64,000 nt of DNA from Rhodococcus sp. BP22. Its GTDB lineage: Bacteria; Actinomycetota; Actinomycetes; Mycobacteriales; Mycobacteriaceae. Numbering within the stretch: the first letter of the stretch is position 1; each line of letters starts with the position of its first letter. Location of the stretch: assembly GCF_014281965.1 (NCBI RefSeq), contig NZ_JACFTB010000011.1, forward strand, positions 1 through 64,000. Reading direction: 5' to 3'. The notes beneath the pieces are model-generated. The model saw only the letters and a program-made list of their open reading frames with translations, searched no databases and had not been told where the DNA came from. The translations under genes and the position numbers were made by a program. Of this stretch, positions 1 through 7,095 are shown piece by piece.

Positions 1-79
1 TCAACCTTATGGTTGGGGGCTTCACTGCGTTCACCACTTTCGCGTTCAACGCCTCTGCGTTCACCGCCTCTTCGTTCAT
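1..79 (-). CDS. Possible N-terminus of an unidentified protein, cut by window edge
   Basis: On the minus strand an ATG at 79 opens a frame that stays open to the left edge (26 codons). It sits just after AAAAAGAGGT, a plausible but close ribosome binding site. The visible peptide has short imperfect repeats of the type VNAEA/LNAKV, coming from a roughly 15-base periodicity in the DNA. I do not recognise a family from so little sequence. The repetitiveness may also mean it is not coding. Confidence 0.3.
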   Translation of the reverse strand, partial: MNEEAVNAEALNAKVVNAVKPPTIRL

Positions 80-91
80 CACCTCTTTTTA

Positions 92-278
92 TTGCTGCCG
101 CCGGCACTGCTTCGATGGCGCACCGAAGCTATCTGATCGTATGAATGGACCATTCAAGCGGTCGGTGGGGACACCATTGACGCGGTCGGTGGGGACACCA
201 TCGACACTGTTGCTGCCGCCGACACTGCTTCGATGGCGCACCGAAGCTATCTGATCGTACGAATGGACCATTGAAGCG
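92..278. repeat. Pair of 69-bp direct repeats
   Basis: Positions 92-160 and 210-278 are near-identical 69-base direct repeats (three mismatches by eye). Each begins TTGCTGCCGCC and ends AAGCG. They flank a short tandem repeat. No transposase or integrase is visible nearby. They lie between a possible minus-strand gene start at 79 and the end of a GNAT gene at 289, so this is a non-coding stretch that may have duplicated recently. Confidence 0.8.
158..205. repeat. 24-bp tandem repeat, two copies
   Basis: Two adjacent 24-base units, 158-181 and 182-205, share the core GCGGTCGGTGGGGACACCAT and differ at one base near the end. They lie between the two 69-bp repeats and overlap the end of the first by three bases. 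Confidence 0.75.
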
Positions 279-288
279 ATAAGTGGTC

Positions 289-594
289 CTATTTCTTGCC
301 GGGAGATTCGGACGACTGGAGTAGATCGTCGTAGCGACCTGCGCTCGACTCGATGAACTCCCGTACGAACCAGCATGCTGGGATTACGGAGAACCCTCCT
401 GCGCGGCTGTCTTCGAGGACGTGTTCTGTCAATATCGCCGCGAGCCCGTTACCGCGATATTCGGGGAGTGTCACGGTGTGGTTGAACGTTCGTACGCCGT
501 CTGCCTCTAGGTAGTCGGAGAATCCGGCGAGTGATTTCCCGAGATAAATCTCGAATCGATGCTGCTCTGGTAGGTGTTCGATGCGGTGTTCCAT
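289..594 (-). CDS. Small GNAT-family N-acetyltransferase (YjdJ type)
   Basis: A 101-residue protein starting at ATG 594 (sequence MEHRIEHLPEQHRF). It matches the short single-domain GNAT proteins of the YjdJ/YidJ type: a strand-rich N-terminus, then HTVTLPEYRGNGLAAILTEHVLEDSRAGG, split here as HTVTLPEYRGNGLA followed by the helix, which is the acetyl-CoA pyrophosphate-binding loop (R/Q-x-x-G-x-G/A type), then PACWFVREFI. An upstream in-frame start at 765 would add a proline/arginine-rich segment that looks non-coding and overlaps the divergent gene at 728. The substrate cannot be read from sequence; relatives have no settled physiological substrate. Stand-alone gene. Confidence 0.8.
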   Translation of the reverse strand: MEHRIEHLPEQHRFEIYLGKSLAGFSDYLEADGVRTFNHTVTLPEYRGNGLAAILTEHVLEDSRAGGFSVIPACWFVREFIESSAGRYDDLLQSSESPGKK

Positions 595-727
595 AGTGAT
601 CGATTGTGCACGGGTTCCTGTCGGGGTGGTTGGGCGACTAGGCTGAGGTGGACATACGAGTCGTGCGCGCCACCCGTCGTAGGCACTTCTCATCATCTGC
701 ACGGGTAGCAGACCAGAGGTGGCATAG

Positions 728-1501
728 GTGGAAGATGTATCGGAGCAGGGAATCAGGGCCTTCATCGGCGCTGTTGTATTGCGCGGCGGTCGGGCCGAAC
801 GGCTGACGACGTCGCGGCGTAATCCAGTTCAGGTTTGGGGTGTAGACGGTTCGAGCTGCGTCGTTCGGGTGCGGTCCAAGGCCGTAGGCGATTGGAAAGC
901 TCGTCGTCAGGACGAGTCTCTGGCAAGTGACGACACCGGATCGTCTTACTGGGTGTTCGTCGATCTTGGTGCTTCCGAGCCGTCGTTTTTCATGGTGTCT
1001 TCCGAAGAGATGGCGGCTGATATTCGCGGCGAAGTCGACCTTTGGGTACAGGATTCGCCGCTTCGCACTCGAACTGGTCACCACGCTATTGCGGTGGGAC
1101 GAGTCCAACACGGACATAACAAGTGGTCGCTGTTGGGTCTCCATGCCGCTGCCGATCCGAAGCTCGAAGAGGAAGCGCGCGCTGCTGCCGTTCACCGGGC
1201 CAAGCCGGCCGTGCGTCGTGGCCCGTCGAAGAAAGCAGTTGCGGCTGAGGAAGAGATCCCAGACCTGCGGGTCCGGGTCGTCGCCGATTTCGACGGTTAC
1301 CGTCTCAGTGCCCGATTCGACCCGTCCAACAAGCGCCTCGAGATCATGCAGGGGCCGATGGAGGGTCGACGGTTCGACGATCCCACGCAAGCTGCCAGCG
1401 CCGTAGCCACACATATCAGCGGCGATATCGAGGTCAGGGATGGCTGGAAATTCTGGGAATTGGATACTCCAGAGCGGCTTCCGCTAGGGACTCTGCAGTA
1501 A
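728..1501 (+). CDS. Two-domain protein with C-terminal RAMA-like domain
   Basis: A 257-residue protein from a GTG at 728, with AGAGGTGG five bases upstream. Residues about 33-138 contain VRVRSKAVGDWKA, YWVFVDLG, PSFFMVSS and HHAIAVGRV..W.LLGL, a pattern seen in small actinobacterial proteins often placed in the PD-(D/E)XK nuclease superfamily; that assignment is tentative. After a charged linker (about 141-178), residues about 180-243 look like a RAMA domain, ending in the typical aromatic motif GWKFW (239-243) after a small-residue PTQAASAV helix. RAMA domains occur in restriction and modification proteins and are predicted to recognise modified DNA. Together they suggest a DNA-targeting or defence role, by inference only. 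No methylase is adjacent. Confidence 0.7.
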   Translation: MEDVSEQGIRAFIGAVVLRGGRAERLTTSRRNPVQVWGVDGSSCVVRVRSKAVGDWKARRQDESLASDDTGSSYWVFVDLGASEPSFFMVSSEEMAADIRGEVDLWVQDSPLRTRTGHHAIAVGRVQHGHNKWSLLGLHAAADPKLEEEARAAAVHRAKPAVRRGPSKKAVAAEEEIPDLRVRVVADFDGYRLSARFDPSNKRLEIMQGPMEGRRFDDPTQAASAVATHISGDIEVRDGWKFWELDTPERLPLGTLQ

Positions 1502-1522
1502 CGTACGCGAATCCGCTGATCT

Positions 1523-1557
1523 GGTTATTGTGATCGCTCACAACGATCTCAATAACC
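1523..1557. promoter_or_regulatory. Nested inverted repeats, possible operator
   Basis: GGTTATTG (1523-1530) and CAATAACC (1550-1557) are perfect 8-base arms. A second palindrome overlaps the left arm: TTGTGA (1528-1533), spacer TCGC, TCACAA (1538-1543). There is no T-tract, so a simple terminator is unlikely. It lies 21 bases after the gene ending at 1501 and about 180 bases before the gene at 1741. The rest of 1502-1740 holds no gene that I can support. Confidence 0.4.
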
Positions 1558-1740
1558 GGCATCGGGTCGTGTTTAGGTCGCTATCGTTGGGCGCAAGTCA
1601 GGTTTTAGCATTCGAATCTCGACACCCCCACTGATGCGATCTTTCTGATGGCGGAGTTTCGTCAGCACTGTCGTCGGTCCGGCCCGGCAATGTTTGTGGC
1701 GACAGTGGCGGGTTGTCGACCCGCAGGAGAGGTCAGCCCA

Positions 1741-2049
1741 GTGGAGCAGTCGTCCCTTCACGCATCACGTTTCGTGATTCTGGTAGCGCAGTTCGTCGAC
1801 CATCGGATTACGGCCGACTACTTCTCTTCGCAATTCCGGAACCTGGAACGATCGGATGCCGAACACCTCGATCGGGATATAGCGACCGTTGTGGGCAAGC
1901 TGTCGGTGGACGTGGGGGCATATCGCGGAGACGTCAATCTTCTCGGTGTCGACTACATCGATGCAAACCAACTGTGGCGAGCATCAGGGGAAGCGTTTCG
2001 TGACCTCTTGACATTGCAGTCGGAGTTGCTCGGACGCCAAGCGGGCTGA
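1741..2049 (+). CDS. Hypothetical small protein, faint colicin-immunity resemblance
   Basis: About 102 residues from GTG 1741, chosen because GGAGAGG lies eight bases upstream (1726-1732); the same frame is open from 1648 but the extra N-terminus is low quality. The protein is predicted mostly helical and acidic: FVILVAQFVDHRITADYFSSQF near the start, LRRDI-like and DANQLWRASGEAFRDLLTL near the end. The F-x-x-G/H-x-I-x-A-x-x-F opening and the helical C-terminus faintly recall colicin-type immunity proteins, but I would not assign that without a profile search. Its stop is only seven bases from the end of the convergent HTH gene. Confidence 0.5.
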   Translation: MEQSSLHASRFVILVAQFVDHRITADYFSSQFRNLERSDAEHLDRDIATVVGKLSVDVGAYRGDVNLLGVDYIDANQLWRASGEAFRDLLTLQSELLGRQAG

Positions 2050-2056
2050 CACGACG

Positions 2057-2422
2057 CTAGGGTGTGAACTTCTCTCGATGTCGGATGAGGTCTTCCAGTC
2101 GAAAGCGTCGGTGGGTTCCGCGCATCTCGATGGTCAGTGACCCTGCGTCCGCGAGTTTGCGAACATATGTGTCGGATACTCCGAGAAGGTCTGCCGCCTG
2201 TGACGTGGTGAGCAACTCGCTGACCGGTCCGATGGTCACTGCGGTCCCTGACGCGAGTTGACGGAGTAGCTCCATCACGGCACGCCGACCGGACTCGTCG
2301 ATATCGAGGTCGACTCCGTCCAATGCAAGGTGCGGAGTTCGTCCGTCCGCATCGGAGATCGACGAAGTAACTCGACGCGCGTCCGAAGACGAGAGCGCCG
2401 CTGCGATGTACCGGTGGTCCAT
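2057..2422 (-). CDS. Excisionase-family helix-turn-helix protein (orphan antitoxin-like)
   Basis: 121 residues from ATG 2422. The C-terminal third (about 70-117: LLTTSQAADLLGVSDTYVRKL, then RGTHRRFRLEDLI) is a MerR/excisionase-type winged HTH with the G-T-H-R-R-F wing. The N-terminal part (ALDGVDLDIDESGRRAVMELLRQLASG) matches the leader region common in actinobacterial antitoxins that pair with a downstream PIN-domain nuclease. No PIN-domain gene follows on the same strand; the next gene is convergent and unrelated. It could be an orphan antitoxin or a stand-alone regulator. Confidence 0.8.
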   Translation of the reverse strand: MDHRYIAAALSSSDARRVTSSISDADGRTPHLALDGVDLDIDESGRRAVMELLRQLASGTAVTIGPVSELLTTSQAADLLGVSDTYVRKLADAGSLTIEMRGTHRRFRLEDLIRHREKFTP

Positions 2423-2479
2423 GTCTGAACCCTACTGCGGCATATCCTGTTCGGTACCCCACGATCTCAGGAGTGCTTT

Positions 2480-3121
2480 ATGCCGCAGTTGCTGCATCTC
2501 GATTCGTCCGCTGACTTGAATAATTCCGTTTCACGCGCGGTCACAGCACATTTTTCGGATGTGTGGCATGAGCAGAGTCCGGACCACTCGGTGATCCATC
2601 GCGATTTGCACCGAGATCCGTTGCCCCATCTCCCGACGTCGGCGATGCATTGGGCCCCACATCTGCGAACGCCGGACGAGGTCGTGGGGTCCGATGCCGA
2701 GGCACTACAGAAGACGTTGATCGATGAGGTGGTCTCGGCTGACGTCGTGGTGATCGGTGCTCCGATGTACAACTGGTCGGTTCCGTCGACGCTGAAGGCA
2801 TGGATCGACTATGTCCACGTTCCCGGTGTCACCGTTCCGTTCGACGGCCCAACTCGTCCGCTCGAAGGCAAGCCGGTGGTAGTGGTGTCGAGTCGCGGCA
2901 ACGAGTACGGGGCGGGGACGCCCGACTTCGGTACCGATCACGCCGTTCCGCTGTTACAACAGGTTCTCGGTGCCGCGCTCGGAATGGATCTGTTCGTTGT
3001 CGTCGTCGATCTGACGTTGGCGACCCGTGTTCCCGCGATGGCGCCCCTGGTTGCTCGGTCCAGAGACAGCTTGGACACCGCGTGGGTTACGGTCGCGGAT
3101 CTGGCGGCACGGCTGGGCTGA
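2480..3121 (+). CDS. azoR: FMN-dependent NADH-azoreductase / quinone reductase
   Basis: 213 residues from ATG 2480 with CAGGAG about six bases upstream. It has the flavodoxin-like fold of AzoR (formerly AcpD): LLHLDSSADLNNSVSR at the N-terminus for the FMN phosphate, GAPMYNWSVPSTLKAWIDYV (about residues 93-112) for FMN binding, and VVSSRGNEY later. The family reduces azo compounds and quinones in the cytosol using NADH and FMN. Length is normal. It is convergent with the thiamine-precursor transporter operon, with only two bases between stop codons, so it appears to be its own transcription unit. Confidence 0.88.
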   Translation: MPQLLHLDSSADLNNSVSRAVTAHFSDVWHEQSPDHSVIHRDLHRDPLPHLPTSAMHWAPHLRTPDEVVGSDAEALQKTLIDEVVSADVVVIGAPMYNWSVPSTLKAWIDYVHVPGVTVPFDGPTRPLEGKPVVVVSSRGNEYGAGTPDFGTDHAVPLLQQVLGAALGMDLFVVVVDLTLATRVPAMAPLVARSRDSLDTAWVTVADLAARLG

Positions 3122-3123
3122 GA

Positions 3124-3849
3124 TCAGCAGCCGGGACTGCCGATCAATACCTCCATCAGTTCGGCTTCCAGCGCAGCGAAATGTGGTGTCGTGACGACGT
3201 CGAGCTTTCGTGGCCTCGGCAGCGATACCGTCACTTGCCGCCGTACATGTGCCGGCTTGTCGGATAGTACGATCACCCGATCCGAGAGATACACAGCTTC
3301 CCGTATGTCGTGGGTGATCATCAGCACGGTCCATCGGTAGTCGAGCCAGACGTCCTGCAGCCACGCTTGCATTCCGGTGCGGGTCAGTGAATCGAGGGCT
3401 CCGAACGGTTCGTCGAGCAGTAGCACCTCGCGTTCTTGAATCACCGTGCGCAGCATTGCTGCTCTCTGCCGCATGCCACCGGACAATTCGGAAGGCCTCG
3501 CCTTCTCGTATCCCTCGAGTCCAAAGGCGGGAAAGAGTTTCTGCGCCTGGATCCGCGCTTGCTTCTTGCTCATCCCGCGAACCTCGAGGCCGAGTGTCGT
3601 GTTGTCGAGCACGGTGCGCCACGGAAACAGCAGGTCCTTCTGTGGCATGTAAGCGCACGGGGGTGCCTCGACGATTCCGCTGTCGGGGGTGTCGAGACCA
3701 GCAATCATATTGAAGACTGTGCTCTTGCCCGAGCCGCTAGGACCGATGACGGAAACGAACTCTCCGGGTTCGACGTCGAAGCTGACTCCGTCGAGAATTG
3801 TCCGGTCGCCGTAGGACTTCGTGAGTCCGGACAGATGCACGGCCGTCAT
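3124..3849 (-). CDS. thiZ: ABC transporter ATPase, thiamine-precursor (HMP-type) uptake
   Basis: 241 residues from ATG 3849, which overlaps the permease stop by four bases (ATGA). Walker A is GPSGSGKST, the signature LSGGMRQR, and Walker B VLLLDEPFGALD; a Q-loop (PQKDLLFPW) and H-loop (THDI) are present. The subfamily is that of nitrate/taurine/HMP importers. Being last gene of an operon led by a TPP riboswitch and tenA, with a THI5-like binding protein, makes it the ThiZ energising subunit for uptake of a pyrimidine thiamine precursor such as formylaminopyrimidine. A longer in-frame frame upstream is an antisense-type shadow of the permease gene. Confidence 0.9.
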   Translation of the reverse strand: MTAVHLSGLTKSYGDRTILDGVSFDVEPGEFVSVIGPSGSGKSTVFNMIAGLDTPDSGIVEAPPCAYMPQKDLLFPWRTVLDNTTLGLEVRGMSKKQARIQAQKLFPAFGLEGYEKARPSELSGGMRQRAAMLRTVIQEREVLLLDEPFGALDSLTRTGMQAWLQDVWLDYRWTVLMITHDIREAVYLSDRVIVLSDKPAHVRRQVTVSLPRPRKLDVVTTPHFAALEAELMEVLIGSPGC

Positions 3850-4679
3850 CGCGGCCGACTGTCCTGCGCCCATGGGGCGACGACGCGTTCGACGACGTAG
3901 GTCAGCAGGAAGAGCGTGACACTGATGACGGCGGTGACGAGCACCGCCGCCAGGACGAGGTCGGTGCGGAACGAGTTCTTCTGCTGGCTCATGTATATCC
4001 CGAGTCCGGCGCTGGCTCCTGCGTATTCGGCGAAGATGGCACCCACGACGGCGTACGTGATTCCGATACGAAGCGAGGTGAAGAAGCGCGGCATCGCAGA
4101 GGGCAGACGAATATATCGAAACTGCTGCCAGCGGGTTGCGCCCATGCTCGCCAGGAGTGCGCGCGCATCTCGATCGGCTGCCGCGAATCCTTCGATGAGG
4201 CCGATGGCCATGGGGAAGAACGTGGCGAGCGCGATCACGAGAATCTTGGGAAGTAGTCCGAACCCGAACCAGATGATCAGTAGCGGGGCAATAGCGATGA
4301 TCGGAAGCGTCTGCGAGATCACGAACAGCGGCACCACTGCTCGTCGGAGCCATGGTGAGAAGTCGACTGCGACGGCAAGTATCCAGGCAACTACCAGGGA
4401 TACTGCAAATCCGAAAACGGTGACTTGCAGAGTTGCCGCTGCGTTCTCGGCGATGGCGTCGCGCTGCGCCCAACCCTGAGCCACGATTCTCGACGGCGAG
4501 GGCAGTACCTGTGGTCGGATCCCGCTGAGCTGGACGTAGACCTGCCATCCGATAACGAGCACCACGACGATGGTGACCGACGGCATGGCCCAACGGATTG
4601 CAGCCCCGATTCGCGGTCTACGCTTCGCCGGCCGTTCGACAGCGCCGAACGCCGCGCTACCGAGCGCCGAGGTAGTCAT
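3846..4679 (-). CDS. thiX: ABC transporter permease, thiamine-precursor uptake
   Basis: 277 residues from ATG 4679 (MTTSALGSAAFGAVERP), overlapping the end of the binding-protein gene by 23 bases. There are about six membrane segments (IVVVLVIGWQVYVQL; VFGFAVSLVVAWILAVAV; VVPLFVISQTLPIIAIAPLL; ILVIALATFFPMAIGL; and two more) and the cytoplasmic EAA-type loop (ALLASMGATRWQQFRYIRLP) that contacts the ATPase. It belongs to the BPD-type permeases of the nitrate/taurine/HMP group. An upstream in-frame ATG at 4745 would extend it into the binding-protein gene and is less likely. Operon position gives it the ThiX role. Confidence 0.9.
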   Translation of the reverse strand: MTTSALGSAAFGAVERPAKRRPRIGAAIRWAMPSVTIVVVLVIGWQVYVQLSGIRPQVLPSPSRIVAQGWAQRDAIAENAAATLQVTVFGFAVSLVVAWILAVAVDFSPWLRRAVVPLFVISQTLPIIAIAPLLIIWFGFGLLPKILVIALATFFPMAIGLIEGFAAADRDARALLASMGATRWQQFRYIRLPSAMPRFFTSLRIGITYAVVGAIFAEYAGASAGLGIYMSQQKNSFRTDLVLAAVLVTAVISVTLFLLTYVVERVVAPWAQDSRPR

Positions 4680-5670
4680 CGGTGAAGTAGGTGGACCAGT
4701 CGGGCTCGGTGTCGACGGCGTTGCCGCCTTGATCGACCAGGACACCGTTCTCGTACAGGAATTTCGAATATTCGGTCCATTTGTCGAGGTTCTGTCGCCC
4801 GACTACTCCCGACTCGTCCAGCATGTAGCGGTCGGCGAGCATCTGCTGGCTTTCGAAGACCAATTGCTCGTCCGTGAAGGCTCCTGGATTCGCATCGATG
4901 ATGTCCTGCGCGGCGCGGACCGGATCGTCTGCCGCGAGTTGGTAGCCGCGTTGAAGCGCCTGGACGAACTTCTTTGACTCGTCGGGATGGCTTGCCAGCC
5001 AGTTCTCGTTACCGTTGACCGTGAGGGCATACGCGTCGGGGAAGCCGTAGTCGGTGTAGTCGAAGTACTTCATCGGTGTACCGCTGTGCTCGGCCTCGAT
5101 ACCCTCCCACGCCAGGTAGGACACGGTGAAGTCCGCTGTGCCCGAATACACGGCCTCGTAGGCCGATGTTCCGAGCACGACGGTGTCGTACTCACCTTTG
5201 CCGCCGTCGTTTTGAATGACTTGGCGCAGTCCGGCCTTCTCGCCGGTATCACCGAAGCCTGCGTAGACTTTGCCGTCCAAGGCTTTCGGGCTCGGTATGT
5301 CTTCGCGGTCGGCTTTCACGCCGATTCCGGTGGCCCAGTGTTGCAGCGGGGCCAGTACCGAAATGATTTGAGCTCCGGCAGTTTTCGCGAATGTAGTCGA
5401 GCTCTGCGTGCTGATGCCGAACTCGGCGTTTCCCGCGTCGACCAGAGTGTCCGGGGAGGTGCTGTTGTACGGCAGAATTTCGACGTCGAGTCCGGCGTCG
5501 GCGAAGTACCCCTCCTGTAAAGCGACGTACAGCCCGGTGTGGTTGGTGTTCGGTGTCCAATCGAGTGCGAAACGGATGGTGTCGGAGTCAGTGGATTGTG
5601 CACACGAAGTCAGCGATGTGACGGTGGCGACGGCTACCGCGAGGGCACCTATTCTTCGGGAAAGTGTCAC
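4657..5670 (-). CDS. thiY: NMT1/THI5-like substrate-binding lipoprotein
   Basis: 337 residues from GTG 5670, which overlaps the tenA stop codon (GTGA). The start is favoured over ATG 5715 because it gives a proper lipoprotein signal: a charged start, hydrophobic core LAVAVATV, then lipobox LTSC. The mature part begins with RFALDWTPNTNHTGLYVALQ, the signature of NMT1/THI5-like pyrimidine-binding proteins. It should capture a thiamine pyrimidine precursor outside the membrane and pass it to ThiX/ThiZ. Control is through the TPP riboswitch ahead of tenA. Confidence 0.9.
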   Translation of the reverse strand: MTLSRRIGALAVAVATVTSLTSCAQSTDSDTIRFALDWTPNTNHTGLYVALQEGYFADAGLDVEILPYNSTSPDTLVDAGNAEFGISTQSSTTFAKTAGAQIISVLAPLQHWATGIGVKADREDIPSPKALDGKVYAGFGDTGEKAGLRQVIQNDGGKGEYDTVVLGTSAYEAVYSGTADFTVSYLAWEGIEAEHSGTPMKYFDYTDYGFPDAYALTVNGNENWLASHPDESKKFVQALQRGYQLAADDPVRAAQDIIDANPGAFTDEQLVFESQQMLADRYMLDESGVVGRQNLDKWTEYSKFLYENGVLVDQGGNAVDTEPDWSTYFTDDYLGAR

Positions 5671-6407
5671 GGTGTTACCTCGGAAGCAGCAAGCTCGGAA
5701 GAGGAAGTTGGCCACGGTGTGGGGTGAAGTGCGCTGTCCCAGAACATCGATTCGTACCGCGTCGCGATCACGAATGCGTCGATCATGGCGCTTCGTTGAG
5801 TATCGGTAGCGAGCCGAGCGGCGTCGTCCACCAGGAGACGTGCACAGTCGACGACATCACGGAACTCATCGGAGTCGTATGTTGAAACCCATTGTGCGTA
5901 GGGATGATTCGGATCATGGTGGAGAACCCGTTTGGCCGATGCCGAAAGGCGAACGGCCACGTCGGCATAGATCCAGAAGCATGGCAGGATCGCCGCCGCA
6001 GCAACGGGATAGGGCTCGGTGGCAGCGGTTGCTACCAAGAACGAGACGTACCCGAGGCAGGTGGGTGAATGCGTTGCCCGCGCGCTCGTCGTGGGGAGCG
6101 CGTCACCGGAGAGCAGCGACTCGTGGAGCGTCGCCTCCTCGACTGCGCTCGCCGCGGAGGTGGCCCAAAAGGCGGCAGTAGCAGGGTCCGGCGCTTTCGA
6201 TGCCAGAATGGCCAGCGCCTTCGCGTATCCCGCCAGATACAGGCGATCCTGTTCGAGATATGTCCGGAACGCGTCGAGCGGCAGGGTGCCCTCGCCCAGC
6301 AGCGTCAGAAATTCGAGTTGGTCGATCGAGTGACGCAACGAAGTCGTTGCGGTCCACATCAGATCCGTGTGGCGGACAGAGTCCATCGAGTTTACAGGCG
6401 CAGTCAT
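5667..6407 (-). CDS. tenA: TenA, aminopyrimidine aminohydrolase (thiaminase II)
   Basis: 246 residues from ATG 6407. Family landmarks are present: FRTYLEQDRLYLAGY with the catalytic Asp (D54), PCFWIYADV with the active-site Cys, YAQWVSTY, and IATRYESMFWDSA with the conserved Glu. TenA hydrolyses aminomethyl-pyrimidine breakdown products of thiamine to HMP for reuse. It is the first gene of a four-gene operon (tenA-thiY-thiX-thiZ) joined by stop-start overlaps, eight bases behind a TPP riboswitch. The operon layout shows a salvage route for degraded thiamine. Confidence 0.93.
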   Translation of the reverse strand: MTAPVNSMDSVRHTDLMWTATTSLRHSIDQLEFLTLLGEGTLPLDAFRTYLEQDRLYLAGYAKALAILASKAPDPATAAFWATSAASAVEEATLHESLLSGDALPTTSARATHSPTCLGYVSFLVATAATEPYPVAAAAILPCFWIYADVAVRLSASAKRVLHHDPNHPYAQWVSTYDSDEFRDVVDCARLLVDDAARLATDTQRSAMIDAFVIATRYESMFWDSALHPTPWPTSSSELAASEVTP

Positions 6408-6415
6408 CGCCTTGA

Positions 6416-6497
6416 CATCCCTTCGTCAGCATTACCTGCATCAGGTTCGACGGGTGTGATCTCAGCATCCGTATGTACGGACGCACCCCGTGTCAGA
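6416..6497 (-). promoter_or_regulatory. TPP riboswitch (THI element)
   Basis: On the minus strand the conserved pieces appear in order: GGGGTGCG, GCTGAGATCACACCC, GAACCTGATGCAGGTAATGC and GACGAAGGGATG. These form the pyrimidine- and pyrophosphate-sensing arms of the THI box. The element ends eight to nine bases before the tenA ATG, so it probably acts on translation by hiding the ribosome binding site when TPP is bound. Confidence 0.96.
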
Positions 6498-6498
6498 A

Positions 6499-6531
6499 CA
6501 TCGCCGACCCTAGCACCCTTGGTCGGCGATG
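6499..6531 (-). promoter_or_regulatory. Inverted repeat overlapping the predicted tenA -10 box
   Basis: CATCGCCGACC (6499-6509) and GGTCGGCGATG (6521-6531) are perfect 11-base arms around an 11-base loop. On the minus strand the loop and arm contain TGCTAGGGT, an extended -10 box with TAGGGT at 6512-6507. Transcription would then start near 6500, right at the first base of the riboswitch. The palindrome is thus placed to act as an operator over the promoter. Confidence 0.5.
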
Positions 6532-6645
6532 CAGTGTGAGCGGGACGTAGACCTCTCCGCGAGCAACCCTGTCGACTACGACCGAACGGCGAGGTGGTGG
6601 TCCGATCCTGTAATCGTGAGCACATCGGGCGCTTACGATGGCGGC

Positions 6646-7053
6646 ATGAATGCACCGAGGAGATGGACTAAGTCAGCAGCGGTCTTGGGTTTCACGGCCG
6701 CGGCGTTACTCGCAGGAAGCGGAATTGCGACTGCCGACGAGTGGCCGCCGATACCGAATTACCCGAGCCCGAGCGTTCCGTTCGAGACAAAGGGATTCCT
6801 GACTCCGACCGATCCGGCCTATTGGAATCCCTTACTCGCCGAAAATCGGCTGACGTCGCCGTACGGAACGAGCACCAGGATCGTCTGCACCGCCTTCCAT
6901 GGAGTGCTCACCGGATGCTGGCAGGCCGATGCGCAAGGTTACCCACACAAGTTGGTTGCACTGCCGTTCGACTTCCCGAACGTCACCGGGTCCTCGATGC
7001 CTGGTGGTGGCGCGCAACATTTCGTCTACCCAGGATTCATACCCGGTATCTGA
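6646..7053 (+). CDS. Small secreted protein of unknown function
   Basis: 135 residues from ATG 6646. A clear Sec signal peptide (positive MNAPRRWTK, hydrophobic AAVLGFTAAALLAGSGI, cleavage after ATA-D) is followed by a proline-rich start of the mature protein and a short domain with two cysteines (RIVCTAFHGVLTGCWQ), which could form a disulfide outside the cell. There is no ribosome binding site, but TACGAT (6634-6639) ends six bases before the ATG, a layout typical of leaderless actinobacterial transcripts. I do not recognise the family. It is convergent with the lipoprotein gene that follows. Confidence 0.75.
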   Translation: MNAPRRWTKSAAVLGFTAAALLAGSGIATADEWPPIPNYPSPSVPFETKGFLTPTDPAYWNPLLAENRLTSPYGTSTRIVCTAFHGVLTGCWQADAQGYPHKLVALPFDFPNVTGSSMPGGGAQHFVYPGFIPGI

Positions 7054-7095
7054 TGTGAGGTCGCGCGCTGGCGAAACGCTCTTTCGAAATTGCGT

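Noticed and set aside
1528..1543. CRP-type site TTGTGATCGCTCACAA
   Set aside because: The spacer is four bases, not six, so it does not fit the CRP/GlxR consensus. Kept only as part of an unassigned palindrome.
3124..4593. Apparent long form of the ThiZ ATPase
   Set aside because: The N-terminal extension is an out-of-frame read of the permease gene; the ATPase starts at 3849 in an ATGA overlap.
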